Assembly: GCA_047639615.1 (NCBI GenBank) | Contig: JBLIOL010000075.1 | Location: 1 to 18,292, forward strand | From: CAYWNK01 sp047639615 | Lineage (GTDB): Bacteria > Planctomycetota > UBA1135 > GCA-002686595 | Direction of reading: 5' to 3' | Length of the DNA: 18,292 nt | Shown here: positions 7,046 to 15,938 of the stretch, piece after piece | Layout of the letters: each line of letters starts with the position of its first letter | Position numbering within the stretch: position 1 is the first letter of the stretch | Notes under the pieces: generated by a model | Databases searched by the model: none | Seen by the model: the letters and a program-made list of their open reading frames with translations, nothing else | What the model was told of the DNA's origin: nothing | Made by a program: the position numbers and the translations under genes

Positions 7046-8127
7046 CGCAATGAGGGGGAGCCGTATGGGGCCGGCCGAAAGGGCTCGGGTACCCAAACGT
7101 CCGTACGCAGAGCGCGGACCGCTAGGTCCGCTGCACTACCCACGCCGTATTCGTCGGAGAAGTGGCCTGCCAATTCAATCGGCACGGCCTCATAGGGCTG
7201 CGAATCGAGCACCACGCCACTCGGCGCGTGCTCCCATAGCAGCCAGTCATCGCGCTCGCCCCAGGAGGGCAGGCGCAGCTCGCCTTGAGGGCAGAGCTTG
7301 TCTGTGGTTGCGAGCACAGTTACGGGGACTTCAATACGCCGCGCCTCTTCGAGCAAGAGTCGCGTGCCTACAAGTCCAAGGAAGGCCTGGGCGCCGATAG
7401 CTTCGGTTCCAAGCCAGATACGATCCACGTGGCCCACGCGCTGTAGCAGCGCGGAATCGTACAGGAAGCGCACGCTCAGTCCGGCCTCTACCAAGCGCTT
7501 GGCCAACAGTCGCCCACCCATTTCGGGGCCGCCTTCGGACACGTGCACTTCGGGCTTCAAACCGCGTCGGTGAGCCTCGATCAACGCCAAGGCAACGCTC
7601 TCAGAGTTGCCGTGCACGCCCACGATCTCGCAGGCTTCGAGTTCCTCGAGCGGGCCCAGGCCGCAGCGCGCACGATCAGGCAATCGACGCCCCACGCCAC
7701 CGGGCCGGCCATTCCACGCCTGTTCGCCAGCCGAATGTTCCTCAGCGCCGTTCAGCCATAGTCCAAGCTCCTCCGCCAACATTTCGCGCGGGCCGCAGCT
7801 GGCCGCAACGCTCGCACCCTGCCGACAGGCGAGGGCCAAGGTCGAGTGCCAAAGCGCTACCGGAGCACGCCAGCCGTGGGCCTGCGTGAGAGGCGCAAGC
7901 AGGCGGTTCAGCTCGGCTCCAGCGCTGAGCCAATCCCAACCAGACTGCTGTCCATAGAGCCATTCGAGCAGCACCCGGCTCGCTCCGCGCACGACTTCAG
8001 CCGCGCTCGAAACGCGGTCGGCTGCTAGCGCTTCAAGCAATCCTTCAGGATTGCTCTGCGCGCCTTCATCCGGGGCGCCCGGGCGCTGATGAAGCTGCCA
8101 CGGACGGTGCTGCTGGGGGGTGGTCAT
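7042..8127 (-). CDS. eIF-2B alpha/beta/delta-like protein (IF-2B superfamily)
   Basis: This 361-residue protein has a C-terminal half resembling the eIF-2B/MtnA/ribose-1,5-bisphosphate isomerase superfamily. Signatures, numbered from ATG 8127, are VHGNSESVALALIEAH (from 171), VSEGGPEMGGRLLAKRL (from 196), the GTEAIG loop at 240-245, LVGTRLLLEEA, and VLATTDKLCP with K277. The N-terminal half is helical (LLEALAADRVSSAAEVVRG), as in the family. Some members isomerise sugar phosphates and others are regulatory; the substrate here is unknown. A GTG at 8160 would add 11 residues, and neither start has a clear ribosome-binding site. The TGA stop overlaps the gyrA ATG, so the gene heads a coupled set with gyrA and yqeY. 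An isomerase or sugar-phosphate sensor are both possible; translation initiation is unlikely in a bacterium. Confidence 0.7.
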   Translation of the reverse strand: MTTPQQHRPWQLHQRPGAPDEGAQSNPEGLLEALAADRVSSAAEVVRGASRVLLEWLYGQQSGWDWLSAGAELNRLLAPLTQAHGWRAPVALWHSTLALACRQGASVAASCGPREMLAEELGLWLNGAEEHSAGEQAWNGRPGGVGRRLPDRARCGLGPLEELEACEIVGVHGNSESVALALIEAHRRGLKPEVHVSEGGPEMGGRLLAKRLVEAGLSVRFLYDSALLQRVGHVDRIWLGTEAIGAQAFLGLVGTRLLLEEARRIEVPVTVLATTDKLCPQGELRLPSWGERDDWLLWEHAPSGVVLDSQPYEAVPIELAGHFSDEYGVGSAADLAVRALRTDVWVPEPFRPAPYGSPSLR

Positions 8128-8191
8128 GTTGCCGGCGCGCGCGCCGAAACGTGCGAGCACAGATCCGGGTTTAGGTGCCTTTAGGCCGCCG

Positions 8192-8220
8192 ATTATCGCC
8201 CTTTTGCCCCCCCCTATCCA
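8192..8220 (-). promoter_or_regulatory. Candidate sigma-70-like promoter for the eIF-2B-like/gyrA/yqeY operon
   Basis: Read on the minus strand, TGGATA (8220-8215, 4/6 to TTGACA) and GATAAT (8197-8192, 5/6 to TATAAT) are separated by exactly 17 bases. The spacer contains eight consecutive Gs (8214-8207). The site lies in the only sizeable gap of the minus-strand block, 65 bases upstream of the ATG at 8127. It is prediction by eye only. Confidence 0.4.
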
Positions 8221-8258
8221 CAGCTGGCAGGCGAAAGCCAGAGGGACTCCGAAGGAAC

Positions 8259-9908
8259 CTACTCGCCCGAGCTCGCGGCACCCGACAGACGGCCGCGCCA
8301 GGGCTCCGGAACCTGCTCCAAATCCGCCCTCACAGCGCCCTCATCGGCACTCTGCGGAGCCAGCCAGTCCGCCAGCGGAAGCAGCGCGCGATTGCCCCGG
8401 AAGATGGTCAAGTCCGTCAGATCCCGAGCGAGCTCGAGGTTTTGCTCCTCCAGGGCCGCTTCCAAACTCTGCTCGAGGTCCTCCACGCCCACACGCGCAC
8501 CCAGAGCCAGCGCCAATTCGCTCCCCAAACGCGCCAGGCGACCGTACTCCGGGTCCAACGACTCACCCGCCTCGGCCCCGCGAACGGCCGCTGCATAGTC
8601 TCCCAGGGCCAGCTGAGCCATGATGCGATCTTCGGGATATGCGTAGGCCCGCACGCCCACCTCCGCCACCAAAGAGAGCGCCCCGAGCACCAGACCGATC
8701 CGGCCCCAACGCCGAATGCGATGCAGGAAGCGCAACCGGAAGACCTCGTCAAAGGCCGCCCGATGCAGAAAGCGCACCCGATATTGAGTACTGAAATGGC
8801 GCCAGCCTGAGATCTCACGGGACGGCCCACCGACCCGTTCGAGGGCTCCAATTAGCGCCTCCGGGTCCCCGGTCAACTGCATGCTGTAGAGGTCCGCCTC
8901 CAGCTCGAAGCGACGCGACAACCAACCGAAGCACAGGTACCAAACCACCATAGAGCCGAGCGCCACGTACACGCGCGACCAACCATCGGGCTCGAAGAGC
9001 AGCCCGCCAAGCAGGTCACCACCCAACAAGAAGAACAGCGCCCAGCCCAGAAAAATCCCTACGTGATTGCGCTTCGCATGACCAATCTCGTGGCCATAGA
9101 CCGTCGCCAATTGACGACTATCGAGCATCCCCAGCAGGTAATCCGAAAGCAGCACCACTCGCCGACCGGGCGTCAAGCCCACGATTGCCGCGTTGGCCAT
9201 GGTGTTGCCAGTCTTCCAAAGCAGCACATCCTTAGCCTTGAATGCCGCCTTCGCTGCAACCGCATCGAAGAGCGCGCGGTGGGTGCCCGGGGGCAGCGGC
9301 TCGGTCTCCCAAGTGTTGCGCAAGATTGAAGGCAGGAGCGACCCGAGCAGCACCAACAGCACGCTCGCAAAGAGCGCGCCCGCCAAACCAACCCACTCCA
9401 CATACACGCGCAGGGTCTCGCTCCAACCCAGCGCGATCGAGACCACCAGGTAGAGCAACAGAGGCATCAGCGCTGACAGGAACATGCGCCATTGAAAGCG
9501 GACCAAGCGCTGCCGCGTCGGCCCCGGGGGCTGCATGGTGCGCACCTCCGCATCGATGGCCGCCAGCTGCAGCAGCACGAAGGGCGCAAAGCACAGCAGC
9601 AGCCCCGGTTCCGGCCAACCCTCCAGGGCTAGCTGATCGCCCGTCCAGCGGCGCACGCTCTGCACCCAGCCGAGTCCGCAAACAGCCACCCCGTAGGCCA
9701 GCACACCGCCCAGGGAGGAAATCCGTGCCAGCAGGGCCCCCAAGCGGAATTTCCCGCTCAGACCAGCCCGCCGTGCCGCATTTGCAAGCACGTAGGGCAC
9801 GCCCAGTACCAGGGGCACAGCCATAGGCATCTCAAGCCCGCTTACGAAGCCCGCGAGGCCGAGCGCTTGAACTCCAATGGCCAGCAGGATCTGCACGAGG
9901 AAACCCAT
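8259..9908 (-). CDS. M48-family membrane zinc metalloprotease with helical C-terminal extension
   Basis: The product has 549 residues and probably acts in the cytoplasmic membrane. Several hydrophobic segments occupy the N-terminal 195 residues (for example 3-23, 66-84, 143-162 and 173-195). The peptidase core follows with the zinc motif YGHEIGHAKRNH (HEIGH at 273-277) and the downstream ligand region SRRFELEAD (331-339), in which E335 is the likely third zinc ligand. A hydrophobic pair lies between them (285-303 and 313-330). This is the layout of M48 peptidases such as HtpX/Ste24, which act on membrane proteins or lipidated peptides. Residues about 410-520 look like TPR-type helical repeats, as in BepA-like M48 proteins, but here sit after a membrane segment. 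The gene follows dapF by 41 bases with no clear ribosome-binding site. The substrate is unknown. Confidence 0.85.
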   Translation of the reverse strand: MGFLVQILLAIGVQALGLAGFVSGLEMPMAVPLVLGVPYVLANAARRAGLSGKFRLGALLARISSLGGVLAYGVAVCGLGWVQSVRRWTGDQLALEGWPEPGLLLCFAPFVLLQLAAIDAEVRTMQPPGPTRQRLVRFQWRMFLSALMPLLLYLVVSIALGWSETLRVYVEWVGLAGALFASVLLVLLGSLLPSILRNTWETEPLPPGTHRALFDAVAAKAAFKAKDVLLWKTGNTMANAAIVGLTPGRRVVLLSDYLLGMLDSRQLATVYGHEIGHAKRNHVGIFLGWALFFLLGGDLLGGLLFEPDGWSRVYVALGSMVVWYLCFGWLSRRFELEADLYSMQLTGDPEALIGALERVGGPSREISGWRHFSTQYRVRFLHRAAFDEVFRLRFLHRIRRWGRIGLVLGALSLVAEVGVRAYAYPEDRIMAQLALGDYAAAVRGAEAGESLDPEYGRLARLGSELALALGARVGVEDLEQSLEAALEEQNLELARDLTDLTIFRGNRALLPLADWLAPQSADEGAVRADLEQVPEPWRGRLSGAASSGE

Positions 9909-9949
9909 AGTTGTGGGCAGAGTCTACCGCAGGGCTGTCCGATTGCGCG

Positions 9950-10771
9950 CTACTTCGCGCCGCAGGAAACCGGCCCGTTCAACCAGTACACGCCGGCCTC
10001 ATCGCGCTCCACCAACAGCTGGCCCCCGGGCAAACGCACGGGCACCTGGCAAGCGCCGCTCTCGGGCCCATGCACCGCCGCCGCCGCGCAAGCGCCCGTA
10101 CCGCAGGCGCGCGTCTCGCCCACGCCGCGTTCGTGTACGCGCAGCTCGATAGCGCCATCTTCAGCGAGGCTCGGGAAGCCTATATTCGCGCCGGCCTCGA
10201 AGGCAGCATGAGCTGTGAGCGCGGGCCCCAAACGGGCCACATCGGCGTCGTTCCAGGCGCGCGCCTCCAGCACAAAGTGCGGGTTGCCCATATCCACCCG
10301 GCGGCCGCGCACACGCTCGTCGCCCACCTCGAGCTCCTCCCACTGCGCACCAAGTTCGGCCTGCCCGATCTCCACGGTCACCACCGGCGCCTTCTTGGCC
10401 TCCACACGCACCCGGCGCTGACCCGAATCCGTCTCCACGCGGAACTCTCCGGCCGCCGCATAACCTCGATCCACCGCCACCCTAGCCACACAGCGCAAGC
10501 CATTGCCGCAGGCCTCAGGGCGAGTGCCATCCGCGTTGTAGAGCACCATGCGCACGATAGCTCCCGGTGCGTCCTTCGAAGGACGCTGCAAGAGCAGTAG
10601 ACCGTCTGGCTTGAAGGCCGACCCGCCCCCGGCTCGGCACATGACCATGGCCAGCCCACCGGGGTTGTCCGGAACCGGTCCGGCGAAGCCATTCAACAGC
10701 AGGAAACGGTTGCCCGCGCCCTCCACCGGCAGCAGCTCCAGGGCCGCGTTCTTGTTCTTCTTCCTAGCCAC
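9950..10771 (-). CDS. dapF: Diaminopimelate epimerase
   Basis: The enzyme converts LL- to meso-diaminopimelate in lysine and peptidoglycan synthesis. At 273 residues it has normal family length. Both catalytic cysteines are present: C88 in LYNADGTRPEACGNGLRC and C223 in GETRACGTGACA. Other family marks are GAGNRF near the N-terminus (18-23), VDMGNPHFV (159-167), ANIGF (195-199) and the HERGVGET segment. The start is GTG at 10771, three bases after the rnhC stop. No ATG lies between that codon and the conserved GAGN segment, so GTG is well supported. The N-terminus MARKKNKNAA is unusually basic. Tight spacing suggests co-transcription with rnhC and probably the M48 gene. Presence of the gene implies a meso-DAP-type peptidoglycan. 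Confidence 0.93.
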   Translation of the reverse strand: MARKKNKNAALELLPVEGAGNRFLLLNGFAGPVPDNPGGLAMVMCRAGGGSAFKPDGLLLLQRPSKDAPGAIVRMVLYNADGTRPEACGNGLRCVARVAVDRGYAAAGEFRVETDSGQRRVRVEAKKAPVVTVEIGQAELGAQWEELEVGDERVRGRRVDMGNPHFVLEARAWNDADVARLGPALTAHAAFEAGANIGFPSLAEDGAIELRVHERGVGETRACGTGACAAAAVHGPESGACQVPVRLPGGQLLVERDEAGVYWLNGPVSCGAK

Positions 10772-10774
10772 TGT

Positions 10775-11683
10775 CTAGCCTAAGCGCGTGTAGATTTTGT
10801 CCGTGTTCTTGAAGTGCATTTTGGCCACGCGTTCGAGCACGCCTTGACCGTGCTCGCGCACCAACTTCGCACCCATCTCATCCACCTGCAGGCCGGCCCC
10901 CTTGGGTATTTCCTGGCCTAGCTCTTCGCCGATTTCATCCAGGGCGAGCAGGAACTCCGCGCGGGCCACGATCGAGGCCGCAGCGACCGCTGCATTGCGC
11001 TCCGCACGAGGCGCTTGTACCAGCTCCACGTCGAGCCCTCCAAGCGCCTTGCGCATGACCGAATCCGTAGCGAACTGATCGACCACCACGCGCATGCCAG
11101 GGCTGACGAGCTCCCGAATGGCCTGCGCGTGCAGATCTGCAAGTAGCGGATTCAGGCCCGAATAGGTGGGATAACGCTGGTTGTAGTCGACCGGGTCCAA
11201 ACGCACCACGGCGCAGGGCAGCACCTCACGCAGCATGGCACCCAAGCGCAGAGCCTTCTTGTCCGCCACCTTCTTGGAGTCCGTTACGCCCTGGGATGCG
11301 AGCCCCTCGGCCTGTTCCGGCTCGACCCGCACAGCGCACACCACCAGCGGCCCGAAGTAGTCGCCCTTGCCGGTCTCATCCGAGCCCACGGTGGTCACCA
11401 GGGTCTGCGCCACGGCGTCGTTCTCGGGCTCCCTTTCTGCTTTCTTTTTGGCCTTCGGATCCGGTCGATCTGCGATGCCATAGCGCGCCAGGAAAGCCTG
11501 CGGGTCAGGACCCTGAATCACGAGCTTGCCCGACTGGTAGAGCGTCACCACCACGCCCTCGCCCTTGATACCGAACTCCGAGTGCGGCGGCTTGCGCCAC
11601 TCAAAGGCGCCGCGCCCGAGGCGCTCGCGCAGCGGGCCACGCTCGGCCGCCGGCACAATGATCACATGGGTGGACTGGCTCAC
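10775..11683 (-). CDS. rnhC: Ribonuclease HIII
   Basis: The product is a 302-residue endonuclease that cuts the RNA strand of RNA:DNA hybrids. Residues 1-70 match the N-terminal substrate-binding (DUF3378, TBP-like) domain typical of HIII (GVVVTLYQSGKLVIQG). A charged linker (about 72-90, lysine-rich) leads to the catalytic domain, which begins VGSDETGKGDYFGPLVV and contains catalytic D102/E103. It continues with VTDSKKVADKKA, VVVDQF (D202) and ERNAAVAAASIVAR. The N-terminal domain and the DETGKGD form distinguish it from RNase HII. The start is GTG at 11683, giving the family-typical beginning. It lies 30 bases downstream of the sensor kinase and 3 bases upstream of dapF. RNase HIII is found in Chlamydia and Bacillus among others, compatible with a PVC-group host but not proof. 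Confidence 0.93.
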   Translation of the reverse strand: MSQSTHVIIVPAAERGPLRERLGRGAFEWRKPPHSEFGIKGEGVVVTLYQSGKLVIQGPDPQAFLARYGIADRPDPKAKKKAEREPENDAVAQTLVTTVGSDETGKGDYFGPLVVCAVRVEPEQAEGLASQGVTDSKKVADKKALRLGAMLREVLPCAVVRLDPVDYNQRYPTYSGLNPLLADLHAQAIRELVSPGMRVVVDQFATDSVMRKALGGLDVELVQAPRAERNAAVAAASIVARAEFLLALDEIGEELGQEIPKGAGLQVDEMGAKLVREHGQGVLERVAKMHFKNTDKIYTRLG

Positions 11684-11713
11684 GCCCCCAAGGATAGCTG
11701 CTAGCTCACCCGA

Positions 11714-14011
11714 CTACGAGTCTCCGAGCAGCGCTCTGCGCCGCTCATCCAAACTCGTAGCCTGCTGGTCCTCTGGCTCGATCACCGGCAGGAACTCCAG
11801 GACCGCATCAGCGATCTCGGACTGCCGCACGGGCTTGATCAAGACCAAGTTCACACCGGCATCCATCAGACGTTGGCCATCGCCGGCACACGCGCCAGCG
11901 GTCAGGCCGATGATGGGTATCTCCCTGGAACTTCCCGGCTGCTCGCGAATCCACTGGGCCACCTGCACGCCATTCATACGCGGCATGTGGAAGTCAAGGA
12001 GCACCAGATCGACGTCGCCCTGCTCCAGGCACTCGACAGCTTCCACCCCATCCACCGCATGCTTGCAGCGATAGCCCATACGCCCCACGTGATAGGCCAT
12101 CAGGCGGCGGTTGGTCTCGTGATCATCCACCACTAGAACGCACGGGACGGAAGCCGAGTCGCTCTCCTCTGCGGACCGAATCCAACGGCTGAGGATGCGC
12201 GCCAGCACGCCGCGCTCGAGGACCAAGTCGCAGGCCTCGTCAGCGCCCGCGAGCGTGTGTGCCTTACGACGCTCCTGGTTCGCGCCCGGGACCAGGCTGA
12301 CCATAGGTACGCGTTGGCCCAAGCCCGAATCGGAGGCCCGCACCGCCTCGATGATCTGTATGTGCTCGACATCGCGCAGGGAGGCGTCGATCAGGATCAA
12401 GTCCCACGCCTGGCGCCCGGCATCGTCGATGGCCTCGGCCGCCGTGCAGGCGTGCTTGCAGCCGTGACCGAGTTCCGCCAAGAGAGCGGTCAGCTGGCCC
12501 TGGCCCGCGGCTGCTACCAAGATCCGCGCCGGGGTCTCCTGGGTTGTTCCTTGGGATGCTTCGAGGGTCTCCACGGGTATGGGCAAGGCGCCCACCGGTA
12601 GTGATGTCCCGAGCAAGTCTTCGAGTGCCGCGCGGAAGCTGGCCTGCGCCACGGGCTTGATCACATAGTTCGTGCAAGCGTCGCTAGCCAGACCATGTGC
12701 GCGCACCCGGTCGCCATAGGGCGCCATCAAGATCACGGGCACGTCGACCAAGGCTTGCCCCTCGCGAGCCCACTCGAGGAAGCCCTCGCCATCCAAGCCC
12801 GGCATCTGCAAGTCCAAGCAAACCAAACCCCAGCTCACGCCGGGGAATGCCAGCTGATCCAGACCTTCCTGGGCGCTGGAGACACACACCACCTTGGCGC
12901 CATGGCCCTCGAGACTCACGCGCAGGAAGCTGCGATGGGTCGCATGATCGTCGATGATGAGCACCCGGCGCCCACGCAAGAGTTCGCCCATAGCGTCGCC
13001 CTCCGCAGGTTGCGCACAAGCGCCCACCGGAAGGGAGAACCAAAAGGTCGTGCCATCCCCTTCACTGCTGCGCATGGCGATCGATCCGCCCATGCCATCC
13101 ACCAGCATTTTGGCGCTAGCTAGGCCTAGTCCCATGCCTCCGTAGCTGCGGGTGCTTGAGGAATCCACTTGGGAGAAGGGTTGAAAGAGACGCTCGGTGC
13201 GATCGGCCGGAATGCCGATGCCGGTATCCGACACCTGCAACCTGAGCACATCCTTGCCCGCGAGCTGTCGCGGCTCCATCTCAACGATCAAAGTCACTTC
13301 GCCCTCCGGCGTGAACTTGATCGCGTTACCGAGGAGGTTGAGCAGCACCTGACGCAAGCGATGCGGATCGCAAACCAGGCGACGCGGCACCTCCGCCTTG
13401 ACCAGGTAGGCCAGCTCCAAGCCCTTGCCCTCCGCCACGCGCGCCACCATGTCGATGGTCTCCGCCAGGTGCTGGCGGATGTCGCACTCCTCTTGCCCAA
13501 ACTCGTCCTCGCCGGCCTGCACCCGCGAGAAGTCTAGGATCGCGTTGACCGTGGACAGCAGGCTCTCCGTGGAACGCACTGCAGAGTTGGTCAACTCCAG
13601 TTGTTCCGCATTGAGGGCCGACGCCAGCAGAAGCTCGGTCATGCCCAGGATGCCGTTGATCGGCGTGCGCAGTTCGTGGCTCATGGTGGCCAGGAACTCA
13701 CTCTTCGCCAGAGCCGCTTCCTCTGCCATCTGGCTTGCCCGGCGCAGGGCCGATTGACCGCCTCCAGAGTCATCCGTATTCAGCAGCTGGATGACCTCCA
13801 GCAGCTGGTGCTCATCGTCCGCGCCAGAATAGTTCTCGCTGATGGCAGCAATAAACGCCTCCCAACCCTCGGGTAGGGCCGGATTGTCCCCAAGATGCTG
13901 ACGGATCTGCCGCCTTAGCAAATCGTGGCTACGAGCCTGGCGAGCGTCCTGGGGGTTCATGGAGGGGCAGCCCGGTAGGGCTGCCGCTTCACCATCGATC
14001 GGCCTTCCCAT
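11714..14011 (-). CDS. Hybrid sensor histidine kinase with three receiver domains
   Basis: The product is a 765-residue cytoplasmic phosphorelay kinase with no membrane segment. Order, numbered from ATG 14011: an unassigned helical N-terminus (30-95); HisKA with FLATMSHELRTPINGILG (phosphoacceptor H112); and HATPase with LLNLLGNAIKF (N229), DTGIGI (D262) and GGMGLGL (291-297). Receiver 1 has D354/D355, D400 and K452. Receiver 2 (about 495-610) lacks the acidic pair (VAAAGQ) and conserved lysine but keeps an aspartate in ILIDAS. Receiver 3 has D629/D630, D673 and K726. No HPt domain follows, so one would have to be supplied in trans. A second ATG at 13960 (MNPQDARQ) would shorten the protein by 17 residues; neither start has a Shine-Dalgarno motif. 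The signal is unknown. The gene is divergent from the Rieske/CBS pair and 30 bases upstream of rnhC. Confidence 0.88.
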   Translation of the reverse strand: MGRPIDGEAAALPGCPSMNPQDARQARSHDLLRRQIRQHLGDNPALPEGWEAFIAAISENYSGADDEHQLLEVIQLLNTDDSGGGQSALRRASQMAEEAALAKSEFLATMSHELRTPINGILGMTELLLASALNAEQLELTNSAVRSTESLLSTVNAILDFSRVQAGEDEFGQEECDIRQHLAETIDMVARVAEGKGLELAYLVKAEVPRRLVCDPHRLRQVLLNLLGNAIKFTPEGEVTLIVEMEPRQLAGKDVLRLQVSDTGIGIPADRTERLFQPFSQVDSSSTRSYGGMGLGLASAKMLVDGMGGSIAMRSSEGDGTTFWFSLPVGACAQPAEGDAMGELLRGRRVLIIDDHATHRSFLRVSLEGHGAKVVCVSSAQEGLDQLAFPGVSWGLVCLDLQMPGLDGEGFLEWAREGQALVDVPVILMAPYGDRVRAHGLASDACTNYVIKPVAQASFRAALEDLLGTSLPVGALPIPVETLEASQGTTQETPARILVAAAGQGQLTALLAELGHGCKHACTAAEAIDDAGRQAWDLILIDASLRDVEHIQIIEAVRASDSGLGQRVPMVSLVPGANQERRKAHTLAGADEACDLVLERGVLARILSRWIRSAEESDSASVPCVLVVDDHETNRRLMAYHVGRMGYRCKHAVDGVEAVECLEQGDVDLVLLDFHMPRMNGVQVAQWIREQPGSSREIPIIGLTAGACAGDGQRLMDAGVNLVLIKPVRQSEIADAVLEFLPVIEPEDQQATSLDERRRALLGDS

Positions 14012-14110
14012 TCACTTAATGGTCTGCCTGACCGGACCGGCACCTCCGCCGCGCCCGTCCCAGCCCTTGGAAAGCACCCCCAAGATGCGCTACGTGCGTT
14101 CACCCCCCGC

Positions 14111-14116
14111 TAGAAT
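14111..14116 (+). promoter_or_regulatory. Possible -10 element TAGAAT placed for a leaderless transcript
   Basis: TAGAAT (4/6 to TATAAT, with the key A2 and T6) ends six bases before the Rieske ATG. If used, transcription would begin at or next to the start codon. No matching -35 hexamer is visible at 16-18 bases, so support is weak. Confidence 0.22.
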
Positions 14117-14122
14117 GGCCCC

Positions 14123-14503
14123 ATGGACCCCGATGCCGGCCCCCACGACACTGAAATTGGTCCAGAGGACCTAGCCGACGGCAGGCCCCAGGCCATCCAG
14201 ACCCAATGGGGCAAGTTCGCGCTCTACCCCGTCGGCCCGCCGGACGCCCCCGCCTCGAAGGTCCTCGCCGCGGGCTGCTTTTGCCCACACATGGACGGGC
14301 CTCTGTTCGAGGGATCCGTGGTCGCCGGAGAAATCACCTGCCCCTGGCACCTGTGGTCCTACTCCCTCGATAGCGGCCAGTGCACTTACTCCCCTAAGAA
14401 AGAGGGCTCCCCCGAGGAGGAGGGCGCCCACACCAGCCTGGAACGGCTGCCCATCCAGCTGGGACCTAAGGGCACTTACCTCGTCGGCCCCCCGGGCGAG
14501 TAG
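14123..14503 (+). CDS. Small Rieske [2Fe-2S] ferredoxin-type protein
   Basis: This soluble 126-residue protein contains a full Rieske cluster motif: C54-P-H56 in GCFCPHMDGPLF and C73-P-W-H76 in ITCPWHLWSYSL, with 16 residues between the two halves. The cluster is bound by two Cys and two His and transfers electrons. Spacing and size resemble stand-alone Rieske ferredoxins and NirD-like small subunits rather than oxygenase alpha subunits, as there is no catalytic iron domain. The N-terminus is acidic and has no signal peptide, so it is probably cytoplasmic. ATG 14123 is the first in-frame start after the divergent spacer. The stop is 13 bases before the cystathionine beta-synthase gene, suggesting co-transcription. 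Its redox partner is not in the window. Confidence 0.82.
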   Translation: MDPDAGPHDTEIGPEDLADGRPQAIQTQWGKFALYPVGPPDAPASKVLAAGCFCPHMDGPLFEGSVVAGEITCPWHLWSYSLDSGQCTYSPKKEGSPEEEGAHTSLERLPIQLGPKGTYLVGPPGE

Positions 14504-14516
14504 ACTTCCGGGCGTC

Positions 14517-15914
<1,398 letters not shown>

Positions 15915-15938
15915 AACCAACTAGCTCGCGACAGGCTT

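Noticed and set aside
5690..7195. 501-codon plus-strand open frame opposite gyrA
   Set aside because: It is antisense to a certain gyrA, has His/Val/Asp-rich composition typical of a GC-rich shadow frame, and shows no family motif.
8224..8241. CTGGC/GCCAG hairpin downstream of the M48 gene as a terminator
   Set aside because: Only five base pairs with an 8-base loop and no U-tract on the minus strand; it is too weak to call.
9242..9826. Pro/Ala/Arg-rich plus-strand frame opposite the M48 protease
   Set aside because: Composition and antisense placement mark it as a shadow of the protease gene.
14012..14122. Operator or riboswitch in the divergent spacer between the hybrid kinase and the Rieske gene
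   Set aside because: Only short palindromes (such as CCGGACCGG) were seen. The 111 bases hold no convincing operator or structured leader beyond the weak TAGAAT.
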